A DNA stretch of 64,000 bases from Sulfuricurvum sp. (GTDB lineage: Bacteria > Campylobacterota > Campylobacteria > Campylobacterales > Sulfurimonadaceae): assembly GCA_028710885.1 (NCBI GenBank), contig JAQTTG010000001.1, positions 186,001-250,000 of the forward strand. Reading direction: 5' to 3'. Both the position numbers and the translations under genes were made by a program. The notes beneath the pieces were generated by a model that did not search any database, was not told the origin of the DNA, and was given only the letters and a program-made list of their open reading frames with translations. Positions 53,801-62,044 of the stretch are shown in pieces; position 1 is the first letter of the stretch, and each line of letters starts with the position of its first letter.

Positions 53801-54811
53801 ATGAAAATAGGTCTATTTTGCCTTAGTGAACATTATGATGGAAGTGTTCAGGAGAGTATTATGGAACAGCTTCGGCTCGTAGAGCTTGCCGATCAGCTCG
53901 GATTCGATGAAGCATGGTTCGGCGAACACCATTTTAACGGCTTCAGTATTATTCCAGACCCTTGTGCAATGATTGCTTTTGCAGCAGCACGAACTGGGTG
54001 TATTCGACTAGGAACCGCAGGTTTTCTCGCCCCGTTTTACCATCCTGTTCGTCTTGCTGAAAGTATTGCCGTATTAGATAATCTCTCAAATGGACGAATA
54101 AACGCAGGATTTGCCAAGGGTGGCTTTGCCCCTGATACCAAACATTTCACCCGCGACCCTGACAATCTCCGCAATGCTATGTTTGAAACGACTGAAGCGA
54201 TAGATCAACTACTGCACACAAAAGAGACTACATATAAAGGTTCTTTCGTCTCCTTTGAGGATGTAACTCTACACCCAAAATCATTCCAAAAGCGTATCCC
54301 ATTCTTTGTCGCCACATTTTCTAATCCCGATACGATTCGTTTTGCTGCACGTCAGGGATATGGGTTACTGATGTCACAAGGCGCAAGTTTAGCTGAATGC
54401 ATAGAAGCACAAAATATTTATCGCTCAATCGCTAAAGTCGATCCTGAGATTGTCTTAATGCGTGTTTTTTGCGTCGCTGATACAAAGGAAGATGCCTACC
54501 GTATTGCCAGACCTGCAGTCGATCATTTTGTCAAATCAATGCGCGCCGCCTCTGCCCAAACTCCAGCACCAAAATGGGATCGTGATAAATACGATGCCAT
54601 TTTGCACGAACGTGAAACATTCTTTGACGGACAAAAGTTTTTTGACAATGCCATTCTCGGAACACCTGCCGAGTGTATTGATACCATTAAAACCATCCAA
54701 AAGGAGTTACCTAATATCCACCTCGTTTTAAAACCTTCATCCTCTGATTCTGGTGAAAATCGCCTCATGCTCACAGTTTTTAATTCTCAAATTAGACCCC
54801 ATTTAACTTAA
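53801..54811 (+). CDS. Luciferase-like (LLM class) flavin-dependent oxidoreductase
   Basis: A 336-residue TIM-barrel enzyme of the bacterial luciferase superfamily. Typical parts are the N-terminal Gly-Leu-Phe-Cys, Trp-Phe-Gly-Glu-His-His-Phe near residues 41-47, Gly-Thr-Ala-Gly-Phe-Leu-Ala-Pro-Phe-Tyr-His-Pro-Val-Arg-Leu-Ala-Glu, and Gly-Arg-Ile-Asn-Ala-Gly-Phe-Ala-Lys-Gly-Gly. Such enzymes use reduced FMN or F420 to oxidise small organic molecules. In this operon it could tailor or break down a metal chelate. It has an AAGGA site, 10 bases after the methyltransferase gene. Confidence 0.9.
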   Translation: MKIGLFCLSEHYDGSVQESIMEQLRLVELADQLGFDEAWFGEHHFNGFSIIPDPCAMIAFAAARTGCIRLGTAGFLAPFYHPVRLAESIAVLDNLSNGRINAGFAKGGFAPDTKHFTRDPDNLRNAMFETTEAIDQLLHTKETTYKGSFVSFEDVTLHPKSFQKRIPFFVATFSNPDTIRFAARQGYGLLMSQGASLAECIEAQNIYRSIAKVDPEIVLMRVFCVADTKEDAYRIARPAVDHFVKSMRAASAQTPAPKWDRDKYDAILHERETFFDGQKFFDNAILGTPAECIDTIKTIQKELPNIHLVLKPSSSDSGENRLMLTVFNSQIRPHLT

Positions 54812-54820
54812 GGAATAACA

Positions 54821-56881
54821 ATGCAAAAACACCTTCTCATACTCTCATTCGCTGCCGTAACAGCACTTTATAGTGCCGATGGCGTCTTTGATCTCGGTAA
54901 AGTAGATGTCACTGATAATGCTGAAAAATCTGCTTCAACAACAACCATTATAGATTTACAAGAGATACAAGACAAAGAACGCAAAACACTTGTCGATTCA
55001 CTACTCCTTTTACCTGGAATTTCACTTCAAAACGGTGCTGGACGAAATGAACAAATGGTTATGATGCGTGGATTTGACGTCAAACATGCACCGCTTTTTA
55101 TCGATGGAATTCCTATTGCCGTCCCATATGACGGATATGTTGACTTTTCCCGCTTTACCACATTTGATCTCTCCGAAATCGAAGTTTCAAAAGGATTTGC
55201 TTCTGTGTTAATGGGACCTAATACCTTTGCAGGTGCAATCAATATGGTCACTAGACGTCCATCAAAATCTTTTGAAGGAGATATGGGAGCAGGATTATTC
55301 AGTGGAAGCGGAAAAACCGGATACATGAATCTTGGAAGTAATCAAGGAAACTATTATGTTCAAGCTTCTTTATCCAAAACCATGCGTGATAGCTTTCCTC
55401 TCTCACATGATTTCCCTTCCGGTATCAAATATGAAGATGGCAGCAGCCGTGACAACGCTTATGCTTCTGATAGCAAAATCAATCTAAAAGTAGGATTTAC
55501 CCCTAACTCAACTGATGAATATGCCATCAATTATATTAAACAAACTGCCGATAAAGGTGTGCCACCGTATGCTGGAATTATTGATGGTACACTCATTAAA
55601 GATTCTAATCCTAATAACTCTGGAGGAGGTTACGTACACTTCTGGAAATGGAATTATTGGGATAAAGAGAGCCTCTATTTTCTATCCAAAACAGATTTTG
55701 GAAATTGGTATATTAAAAGCAGACTCTATTATGATAAATTTAAAAACTCTCTCTCCATGTATACCAATAACACCTATACAACATTATCTCCAGGATCAAA
55801 TGCGACCAATCCCTCCATCAATCCAAGCTGGTATGATGATGATACAAAAGGAGCATCTCTCGAAACAGGTATAAAACTTAGCAACGCCGATACGCTAAAA
55901 GGATCACTGCACTACAAAATCGATACACACCAAGAAGGTGGATATTACGGTGAAAGTGTCCCTGCAAAAAGTATAGTTGTGGGAACCCCGGCACCAACCT
56001 ATACCATGCAAAATAATACAAAATCAGCCGCTCTTGAAGAGACACATATCTTTTCCGACACATTTAAGCTGGTTACTGGAGTAAGTTACGATATTCTCTC
56101 CACCAACAGTGCTAACAATACTAATCCTACCGATCCTACCTACGGTGCTGAGTTCCCTCATACCAGTACAAATGCCCTTAACCCTCAAGCATCTTTATAT
56201 TACACACCTTCTTCTTCGACAATAGCGCATATCTCTATTGCTAAAAAAAGCCGTTTTCCTTCTATCAAAGATTTGTACTCTTACCGAATGGGGCAAGCTA
56301 TTCCAAATCCTGATCTAAATCCGGAACGGGCAATTAATTACGAAATTGGAATCAATCAATTACTATCATCGACCCTATCAGGTACTATCAATCTCTTCCA
56401 TGCATCTGTAAATGATTACATTCAACAAAACTGGATTAGTACCACTACCTATCAACTCCAAAATATTGGTAAAATCACCCAAAATGGTGCAGAATTCTCT
56501 CTCGTTTATGCACCGATTGATACATTGTCATTAGAAGGAAGCTATACTCGCCTACTTATGAAAAATGATTCCAATCCTGCCGTTCCTATCGTTCAAGTTC
56601 CTGCTAATAGAGCACTTTTAAGCGCTTCATATTCTCCGATTGCTTCGATAAAATGGATCAATACGCTTGAATACAATTCTGGTTTCACCGACAGTCTTAA
56701 CAGTGCCTATGTTCACTTGAGCGGATATGCTAAATATAATACCAAAATCATCTACGATGCGACTCATAATCTCTCATTCGATGTCGGTATGAACAATGCA
56801 TTAGATCGTAACTATTACCTCACCTACGGTTATCCCGATGCAGGTCGCGTATTTTTTGGCAATGTCCGATACAAGTTCTAA
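54821..56881 (+). CDS. TonB-dependent outer-membrane receptor 3
   Basis: A 686-residue receptor with a signal peptide ending near Tyr-Ser-Ala-Asp (about 19). The TonB-box-like Gly-Lys-Val-Asp-Val-Thr-Asp is followed by a plug with Met-Met-Arg-Gly-Phe-Asp-Val-Lys and Leu-Phe-Ile-Asp-Gly-Ile-Pro, and a barrel ending Gly-Asn-Val-Arg-Tyr-Lys-Phe. The Leu-Leu-Leu-Leu-Pro-Gly-Ile-Ser plug segment resembles siderophore receptors more than the other two do. Three different receptors around one ABC transporter suggest several related ligands. Confidence 0.9.
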   Translation: MQKHLLILSFAAVTALYSADGVFDLGKVDVTDNAEKSASTTTIIDLQEIQDKERKTLVDSLLLLPGISLQNGAGRNEQMVMMRGFDVKHAPLFIDGIPIAVPYDGYVDFSRFTTFDLSEIEVSKGFASVLMGPNTFAGAINMVTRRPSKSFEGDMGAGLFSGSGKTGYMNLGSNQGNYYVQASLSKTMRDSFPLSHDFPSGIKYEDGSSRDNAYASDSKINLKVGFTPNSTDEYAINYIKQTADKGVPPYAGIIDGTLIKDSNPNNSGGGYVHFWKWNYWDKESLYFLSKTDFGNWYIKSRLYYDKFKNSLSMYTNNTYTTLSPGSNATNPSINPSWYDDDTKGASLETGIKLSNADTLKGSLHYKIDTHQEGGYYGESVPAKSIVVGTPAPTYTMQNNTKSAALEETHIFSDTFKLVTGVSYDILSTNSANNTNPTDPTYGAEFPHTSTNALNPQASLYYTPSSSTIAHISIAKKSRFPSIKDLYSYRMGQAIPNPDLNPERAINYEIGINQLLSSTLSGTINLFHASVNDYIQQNWISTTTYQLQNIGKITQNGAEFSLVYAPIDTLSLEGSYTRLLMKNDSNPAVPIVQVPANRALLSASYSPIASIKWINTLEYNSGFTDSLNSAYVHLSGYAKYNTKIIYDATHNLSFDVGMNNALDRNYYLTYGYPDAGRVFFGNVRYKF

Positions 56882-56890
56882 GAGTTAGTT

Positions 56891-57625
56891 GTGGAGAAAT
56901 TCAAAACCTACATCTGTATCGATGATACGGATGAGATCGGATACCATACCTCTACCGGAGAAATTTGTGAAGAGATTCGTCGACATATCATGGAACGCTA
57001 TGATAGCTCAGCAACTCCGATAACACGGCATCAGCTTTTTTTACATGAGGATATACCCTACACGTCACACAACAGTTCGATGTGTTTTACTACCTCTTTG
57101 AATCCTAAAGAGCGCGATGATGTCACCCGTTTTGTTTTGGATCATGTGGCTGATGTGAGTGCCCCTACTTCCGATCCGGGGGTATGCATTGCTTTTGAAC
57201 ACGAAATTAATGATCTTGATGGATTAATCCAATACGGTTTTGATGCCAAAGTAAAAGTACTAACCAAAAAGAGCGCTTACACCATGGCTGAAAAACAGAA
57301 CCTTTTTTTACGCGAGCTCAAAAATAGCGGTCAGGGTGTGATAGGAGCCGTTGCCGGTATTGCTTTGCGTGCGCAGGGGAATGACGGTCGGATAAAAGGA
57401 AAATTTCGAATCGATACCCCATTAATCGATGCACATTCCCTCCTAAAGAACGACCTTATAGATGAAATTCGACTCAAAAATGGAGAGCTGATTAGCGAAG
57501 ATTCTCTCATCATCACCAAAGATGAGCTAAAAATTGTCTATCTGAATCACAAGTGCGTTTTACTCGTCGAGAGGAAGGGTGATTTTTACCTCCCTCTTGG
57601 CAAAGAAAATCTCACAGAGTACTAA
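56891..57625 (+). CDS. TiaS N-terminal-domain-like DDTD protein of unknown role
   Basis: A 244-residue protein whose start (Ile-Cys-Ile-Asp-Asp-Thr-Asp-Glu-Ile-Gly) and following helix resemble the N-terminal part of archaeal TiaS, which modifies tRNA-Ile2 with agmatine. The rest of TiaS, including its kinase-like and zinc-ribbon parts, is missing; TiaS has about 420 residues. A later Gly-Gln-Gly-Val-Ile-Gly-Ala-Val-Ala-Gly-Ile-Ala-Leu segment could bind a phosphate. No tRNA modification role is implied, since bacteria use TilS. Within the island it may be a metal- or nucleotide-handling enzyme. The start is GTG, ten bases after receptor 3, with no strong ribosome site. Confidence 0.6.
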   Translation: MEKFKTYICIDDTDEIGYHTSTGEICEEIRRHIMERYDSSATPITRHQLFLHEDIPYTSHNSSMCFTTSLNPKERDDVTRFVLDHVADVSAPTSDPGVCIAFEHEINDLDGLIQYGFDAKVKVLTKKSAYTMAEKQNLFLRELKNSGQGVIGAVAGIALRAQGNDGRIKGKFRIDTPLIDAHSLLKNDLIDEIRLKNGELISEDSLIITKDELKIVYLNHKCVLLVERKGDFYLPLGKENLTEY

Positions 57626-57634
57626 GGGTATAGC

Positions 57635-57835
57635 ATGTTTATAAACACCACCTTCCAATTCGGAAAAAACGCTTATGCCGAAGCGATCAATGCGGCATGT
57701 GATTTTTTTGTGCTGGACAAAGACGAAGATGAGCTGGTTACATCCACGGAACAAAATTCCTGTTACAACTGCCTATTTAGACGGTGGACACGTGAGAGTT
57801 TTACTTGCATGAAAATGAGCCGCGATGAAAAGTGA
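57635..57835 (+). CDS. Small Cys-containing protein (66 aa)
   Basis: I do not recognise this protein. It has three Cys in its second half, as Cys-Tyr-Asn-Cys then Trp-Thr-Arg-Glu-Ser-Phe-Thr-Cys, plus one Cys near residue 22, enough for a small zinc or iron-sulfur site. It lacks a signal peptide. An AAGGG site precedes the ATG. It overlaps the next membrane protein gene by 11 bases and follows the DDTD gene by 9 bases, so it is co-expressed with them. Confidence 0.6.
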   Translation: MFINTTFQFGKNAYAEAINAACDFFVLDKDEDELVTSTEQNSCYNCLFRRWTRESFTCMKMSRDEK

Positions 57836-58310
57836 AACACTGACTAAAGTGATCGTCATCTTGTTTATGCTCATCTTTGTCATTATTTTGGGAACAACAG
57901 CTTACGGGTTTACACTGGGATATTACAATCAGATTGTGACGATATTGCACGTCATCGCAGGCTCTTTATTTTTGATTATTCTGCCGATTCATATCTATTT
58001 GCGTCGAGAAAAATTAAAAAAACTACTGATTGAATTTATCTCTATACTCATGAGTAGAAAAGCACAGCCGACATGCACCAATCACGCACTTCTAAAAACG
58101 TTCAAAATGCGTTCGTTTATGGAGTTTTGTACCCTATTGGATCTGAATATAAATAGCACCCTTGAGTTTTTAGCTCAAAAGCATATATCCATTCTAAAAA
58201 ACGAAGATTCTTTGGAAAAAATCGCAAAAGAGAATGGAAACGATCCATTAAAAATTTTTGCACTGATGATTGAAAATCATATTCGTATTAAAAAGGAAAA
58301 CGATATGTAA
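57825..58310 (+). CDS. Two-helix membrane protein, possibly haem-binding (161 aa)
   Basis: The family is not recognised. Two strong membrane helices (about 8-30 and 38-59) hold His residues spaced 14 apart (Leu-His-Val-Ile-Ala-Gly ... Pro-Ile-His-Ile-Tyr-Leu), a pattern seen in small cytochrome b-like membrane domains. The C-terminal 90 residues are cytoplasmic and helical and contain a segment (Met-Glu-Phe-Cys-Thr-Leu-Leu-Asp-Leu-Asn) resembling small DUF-type helical bundles. A redox link between quinones and the island's enzymes is conceivable but unproven. The next gene lies 164 bases away behind its own possible regulatory region. Confidence 0.6.
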   Translation: MKSETLTKVIVILFMLIFVIILGTTAYGFTLGYYNQIVTILHVIAGSLFLIILPIHIYLRREKLKKLLIEFISILMSRKAQPTCTNHALLKTFKMRSFMEFCTLLDLNINSTLEFLAQKHISILKNEDSLEKIAKENGNDPLKIFALMIENHIRIKKENDM

Positions 58311-58387
58311 ACCATCTTGTTCTTAACGCATTATTCGGTGATTCGATCAAAATCAATTTCAACAGTATCAATAATTCAGAAATAAAA

Positions 58388-58439
58388 GATCAAATCTAAG
58401 TTTGATCCTATGATTAATAAAATAAGTTGGTAGACCAAC
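58388..58439. promoter_or_regulatory. Palindromic sites before the exported-protein/peroxidase genes
   Basis: GTTGGTAGACCAAC (58426-58439) is a perfect 6-base inverted repeat with a two-base centre, and GATCAAA (58388-58394) with TTTGATC (58401-58407) forms a second hairpin. They lie 36-87 bases before the next ATG. The first looks like an operator for a regulator, though not ModE. Confidence 0.45.
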
Positions 58440-58474
58440 ATCCAAAGTCGCAAAAAACAAACAAAGGAAAGCGT

Positions 58475-58954
58475 ATGAAAAGTGTAGTATTAGTATTGAT
58501 GTTCTTAACAGGACTGTTTGCCAAAGAGGCTGTTTTACCTACTGAATTGACGGCTTGGAAAAGTCTCTCATTTATAAGTGCGGCTAAAAGTGCAAATGAA
58601 CTCTCCGATGCTTCATTGTCACTCAATCATGCATCTCTTATAGGTCTCCATCCTACTCCAAAAATACAATACGTCGCAAGACCTATGAATGAAGGCGGTA
58701 CGGTGAGCTATGGCGGTATTTTCCAAATCGACATCAAAGAGAGCGGTGTATACCGAGTCGTTTTAGGAAATGCATCGTGGATTGATTTGATCAAAGATGG
58801 CAAAGCGGCACTATCAGTAGCGCATAACGGTGGCCCTGAAAACTCAGGGATTCGAAAAATGGTGGACTATGCCTTGGAAGCAGGAACCTATACGTTACAG
58901 CTCTCTGCCGGAGCCGATAGCACCAGTGCCCTTTTAGTCACGAAAATCAAGTAA
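58475..58954 (+). CDS. Exported protein of unknown function (159 aa)
   Basis: I do not recognise this family. The ATG at 58475 (AAAGGAAAG upstream) begins a signal peptide (Val-Leu-Val-Leu-Met-Phe-Leu-Thr-Gly-Leu-Phe-Ala, cleavage about residue 16). The mature part is predicted to be mostly beta (Gly-Gly-Ile-Phe-Gln-Ile-Asp-Ile-Lys-Glu-Ser-Gly-Val-Tyr-Arg, then Tyr-Thr-Leu-Gln-Leu-Ser), like a small periplasmic jelly-roll or carbohydrate-binding-like domain. It lacks Cys. It lies 4 bases before a di-haem peroxidase gene and is probably its functional partner in the periplasm. Confidence 0.65.
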   Translation: MKSVVLVLMFLTGLFAKEAVLPTELTAWKSLSFISAAKSANELSDASLSLNHASLIGLHPTPKIQYVARPMNEGGTVSYGGIFQIDIKESGVYRVVLGNASWIDLIKDGKAALSVAHNGGPENSGIRKMVDYALEAGTYTLQLSAGADSTSALLVTKIK

Positions 58955-58958
58955 TAAG

Positions 58959-59945
58959 ATGTTGAACATGAAACACACGCTTAGAGCTATTTTAGTAGCG
59001 TCGGGGTTGATTGCACCGCTGTATGCCCAAAGCATACAAAGCGATAATCAAGCGGATAAGGTAAAGATAGAACTGGGACGTAAACTCTTTTACGATGCCG
59101 ATCTCTCGATCAACGGTACGATGTCGTGTGCCACCTGTCATGAGCAAAGACGGGCATTTACCGATGGAAACAAAGTCCATCCCGGAGCGCTGGACGACCC
59201 TGGAAAACGCAATGTCCCCGCACTAGCCAATGTCGGCTCGTATAAAAATCTTACGTGGGCGCACAATCATCTCAGCGGATTGGCTGAACAGTCGCTTATG
59301 CCGATTCGAGGAACCGATCCGATCGAGATGGGAATGAGCACTCATGAGGAGGAGATAGGCAAACGGTTGAGTCAAAACGAGTGCTATCGCAAGATGTTTA
59401 CCATCGCGTTTAGCGAAGAAAAAGGCTCGATCAATCTCAGCACCGTTTCACGGGCTTTAGAGAGTTTTGAAAAAACGTTTATCTCGAACGATTCTCTATA
59501 CGATCAAAAGATCAAAAGCAATCAGCCTTTGCCGACCAAAGAGAGTGAAGCAGGGAAAAAGCTATTTTTCGGAGCGGCGAAATGCAATAGTTGTCATAGT
59601 GCACCGCTCTTTAGCGATGATGATTTTCATCAGGTTCAGCCCCAAACTCAAGCGGCTAATCCTCTGATGAAAGACAACGGGTTATCCGATGTTACCGGCA
59701 ATCTAAAAGATAAAAACGCCTTTCGGACACCGAGCTTGAGAAATGCGGCATTAACCTCTCCGTATTGGCATGATGGGAGGGCCAAAACACTGAGCGAAGC
59801 GATCCGTAAACATGATCTAAAAATGAATCAAACATTGAGTGATCGAGATATTGCCAAACTCATTGCATTCATCGATACACTGAGTGATATCTCATTCGTC
59901 AATAATCCGAAATACACCAAACCGAGTAAAGAATGTCCATACTAA
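58959..59945 (+). CDS. Di-haem cytochrome c peroxidase / MauG-family protein
   Basis: A 328-residue periplasmic enzyme with a signal peptide (about 1-24) and two c-type haem sites, Cys-Ala-Thr-Cys-His near residue 56 and Cys-Asn-Ser-Cys-His near residue 208. Other family features are Gly-Arg-Lys-Leu-Phe-Tyr-Asp, Arg-Asn-Val-Pro-Ala-Leu-Ala-Asn and Phe-Arg-Thr-Pro-Ser-Leu-Arg-Asn with Tyr-Trp-His-Asp-Gly. It could reduce hydrogen peroxide or, like MauG, oxidise a protein or metabolite. The length fits this family. An alternative ATG lies at 58968. It is out of place among molybdate genes. Confidence 0.9.
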   Translation: MLNMKHTLRAILVASGLIAPLYAQSIQSDNQADKVKIELGRKLFYDADLSINGTMSCATCHEQRRAFTDGNKVHPGALDDPGKRNVPALANVGSYKNLTWAHNHLSGLAEQSLMPIRGTDPIEMGMSTHEEEIGKRLSQNECYRKMFTIAFSEEKGSINLSTVSRALESFEKTFISNDSLYDQKIKSNQPLPTKESEAGKKLFFGAAKCNSCHSAPLFSDDDFHQVQPQTQAANPLMKDNGLSDVTGNLKDKNAFRTPSLRNAALTSPYWHDGRAKTLSEAIRKHDLKMNQTLSDRDIAKLIAFIDTLSDISFVNNPKYTKPSKECPY

Positions 59946-60009
59946 CGCTTCAATTCTTTGCTCTGGTAATGTCATTTTAGATATAATAAAACATCAAAAA
60001 GGACTATAA

Positions 60010-60804
60010 ATGTTTCTTGAATCCATCGATTTTGCATCCATGTACCGTGAGCACAAAGCCACTACCGATTTCAAAGGTAAAACCAGCAGTGACTGGGATG
60101 AAAAATCATCCGATATGGCGGCATCCGTCATTAACAGCCCGTATGTTAACGACTTCATCTCCCGTATGAATATCACGGGAGACGAAGTGGTTCTCGACAT
60201 CGGATGCGGACCCGGAACCCTCGCTATCCCATTGGCGAAAAAGGTCAAAGAGGTAATCGCAATCGATTTTTCCGAGGGGATGCTCGAAGAACTGAAAGCC
60301 TATGCCGCGCGCGAAGGGATTACTAATATTAAAACATATCATATCGGTTGGGACGATGATTGGAGCCACTTATCCGATGTTGATATCGTCGTTGCTTCCC
60401 GATCTATGGAAGTTTCCGACATCGATGCAGCTTTAGCAAAAATGTCCGCTCATGCCCGTAAGTCATGCTACCTCACCTACAAAGTAGGAGGAAGTTTCGT
60501 CGATATGAATATCCTAGACTACATCGGTAAAAAGGTAAAAACAAAACCAGACTACTGGTATATCCCAATCATCCTCTACTCTCAGGGCTTCCTCCCCCGC
60601 ATTGACTACATCGAAACAGGTCGTGGAAGTGTCCGTGCCGGAAACGAAGAGGAGTTTGTAGAATCGCTACTATGGAGCGTACATGAACTCAATGAGGAAC
60701 AAAAGACGAAAGCACGACAATACTACCGTGAAGTGATTATAGGGCAAAACCGCCCTCCCCGTGCTGTCAACTGGGCATTTATCGGATGGGAGACGACTAA
60801 ATGA
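60010..60804 (+). CDS. Class I SAM-dependent methyltransferase, ModD-linked
   Basis: A 264-residue enzyme with the SAM loop Leu-Asp-Ile-Gly-Cys-Gly-Pro-Gly-Thr-Leu near residues 62-71, then Ala-Ile-Asp-Phe-Ser-Glu-Gly-Met. It is longer than the 53.2-kb methyltransferase and has an N-terminal helical cap (about 1-50). It overlaps modD by 4 bases, and TATAAT-like sequence (59981-59988) precedes it, so it starts the final modD-mop-modB-modC operon. The substrate is unknown; methylation of a ligand made or handled by ModD is a reasonable hypothesis. Confidence 0.87.
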   Translation: MFLESIDFASMYREHKATTDFKGKTSSDWDEKSSDMAASVINSPYVNDFISRMNITGDEVVLDIGCGPGTLAIPLAKKVKEVIAIDFSEGMLEELKAYAAREGITNIKTYHIGWDDDWSHLSDVDIVVASRSMEVSDIDAALAKMSAHARKSCYLTYKVGGSFVDMNILDYIGKKVKTKPDYWYIPIILYSQGFLPRIDYIETGRGSVRAGNEEEFVESLLWSVHELNEEQKTKARQYYREVIIGQNRPPRAVNWAFIGWETTK

Positions 60805-61649
60805 TAATCTTGAACGATCATGAGCTAGAAACCCTCCTCGCCGAAGATGTCCCCTACGGGGATCTAACAACCGCCTCATTGGGAATTAATGACCAACGCG
60901 CCCGTATCACCTTTGCTACACGTGAACGTCCCATGGTTGCTTCATGCACTGAAGAGGCCGTACGTTTATGCGGGCTTTATGGATTAGAAATTGATGGATT
61001 TGTTAAATCAGGAACTTTAGTTCCTCCCAAAAGTGTCTTTCTCGAAGCACATGGAGAAGCAGGCAATATCCATCGTGTTTGGAAGAGCATTCAAAATCTC
61101 CTCGATTATGCGGGAGGAATTGCCACCTATACCCGTGAAGCAGTGCTATTAGCTCGTAGTATCAATCCCGATATCGTTGTCGCAACAACCCGAAAGACTA
61201 CACCGTTTACGAAAAAAATTGCTATAAAAGCGGTCGAATCCGGTGGAGGAGTCGCCCATCGCCTCGGACTCTCCGAAAGTATCTTGATTTTTAATTATCA
61301 TCGTATCTTTTTTCCAAATAACGAAGCGTTTAGCACTGCATTACATAAAACAAAAAAAGCCAATCCAGAAAAAAAAATCATCATTGAGGTTGAAACTCTC
61401 GAAGATGCGCTAAAATTCGCTCAAGCAGGAGCAGATATTCTCCAATTAGAAAAAATGCCACTTACCAAACTTTCCGATGCAATCAGAGAGATACGGAGTG
61501 CCTATCCACATGTCAATCTAATTGCTACGGGCGGGATCAGTACTAAGAATATCGCCGAATATGTCGCAACAGGAGTCGATATGATCGTTACCTCATCACC
61601 CTATAATGCCAATCCAGCTGATATCAAAGTCACTATTGAGCTGTTATGA
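60801..61649 (+). CDS. modD: ModD, quinolinate phosphoribosyltransferase-like protein
   Basis: A 282-residue relative of NadC found in molybdate transport operons. Visible parts are Leu-Leu-Ala-Glu-Asp-Val-Pro-Tyr-Gly-Asp-Leu-Thr-Thr at the start, Ala-Thr-Thr-Arg-Lys-Thr-Thr-Pro and a Lys-Lys segment typical of the phosphoribosyl site, and Glu-Val-Glu-Thr-Leu-Glu-Asp-Ala, Leu-Gln-Leu-Glu-Lys-Met and Ala-Thr-Gly-Gly-Ile of the barrel. Replacement of the standard NadC His-Arg-Lys-Thr-Thr-Pro-Gly-Leu-Arg motif distinguishes it from true NadC. Its reaction is unknown. Because of the fold it may attach or remove a phosphoribosyl group on a small aromatic acid. Confidence 0.87.
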   Translation: MIILNDHELETLLAEDVPYGDLTTASLGINDQRARITFATRERPMVASCTEEAVRLCGLYGLEIDGFVKSGTLVPPKSVFLEAHGEAGNIHRVWKSIQNLLDYAGGIATYTREAVLLARSINPDIVVATTRKTTPFTKKIAIKAVESGGGVAHRLGLSESILIFNYHRIFFPNNEAFSTALHKTKKANPEKKIIIEVETLEDALKFAQAGADILQLEKMPLTKLSDAIREIRSAYPHVNLIATGGISTKNIAEYVATGVDMIVTSSPYNANPADIKVTIELL

Positions 61650-62044
61650 ATATATTAAATGCCACCATCACCGCTATCGAAGCATCTGAACATCTCTCAT
61701 TAATTCAAGTTCGAGTAGAAGATAATTCATTTCACCTTCTACTCGCTGAATCATCAGACCAAAATTTGTTGTATACCGATGTAACACTGGCATTCAAAGA
61801 GACAGAAGTTATCCTATCAAAAACCTTTACTGCCACTACTGCGAACATTCAAAATGGCAAAGTAACTCATATTGAGAGGGGAATTGTACTTTCTCAGATC
61901 ACCCTCGCTTATCATGAAACTGTTATTACCTCACTCGTACCGACACTGACGTTTAATGCACTCTCCATACATGAGGGCGACACGATCTATTGGATGGTAC
62001 AGCCCAGTGAAATTTCCCTGCTTCGGAGTAACCATGGAGTCTGA
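61646..62044 (+). CDS. Di-Mop (TOBE) molybdate-binding protein
   Basis: A 132-residue protein made of two Mop/TOBE repeats (about 1-64 and 68-132), the module seen in ModE, ModC and ModG. The first repeat begins Leu-Asn-Ala-Thr-Ile-Thr-Ala-Ile-Glu; the second resembles it in hydrophobic pattern. As ModG-type proteins bind several oxyanions per hexamer or trimer, it probably stores or buffers molybdate/tungstate in the cytoplasm. It overlaps modD by 4 bases and modB by 11 bases. Similarity to canonical Mop is modest, so the repeat assignment needs a profile search. Confidence 0.65.
   Translation: MNILNATITAIEASEHLSLIQVRVEDNSFHLLLAESSDQNLLYTDVTLAFKETEVILSKTFTATTANIQNGKVTHIERGIVLSQITLAYHETVITSLVPTLTFNALSIHEGDTIYWMVQPSEISLLRSNHGV

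Noticed and set aside
56891-57625. Calling the DDTD protein a tRNA-Ile2 agmatinylcytidine synthase
   Set aside because: Only the N-terminal motif matches; the later TiaS domains are missing and bacteria normally use TilS.
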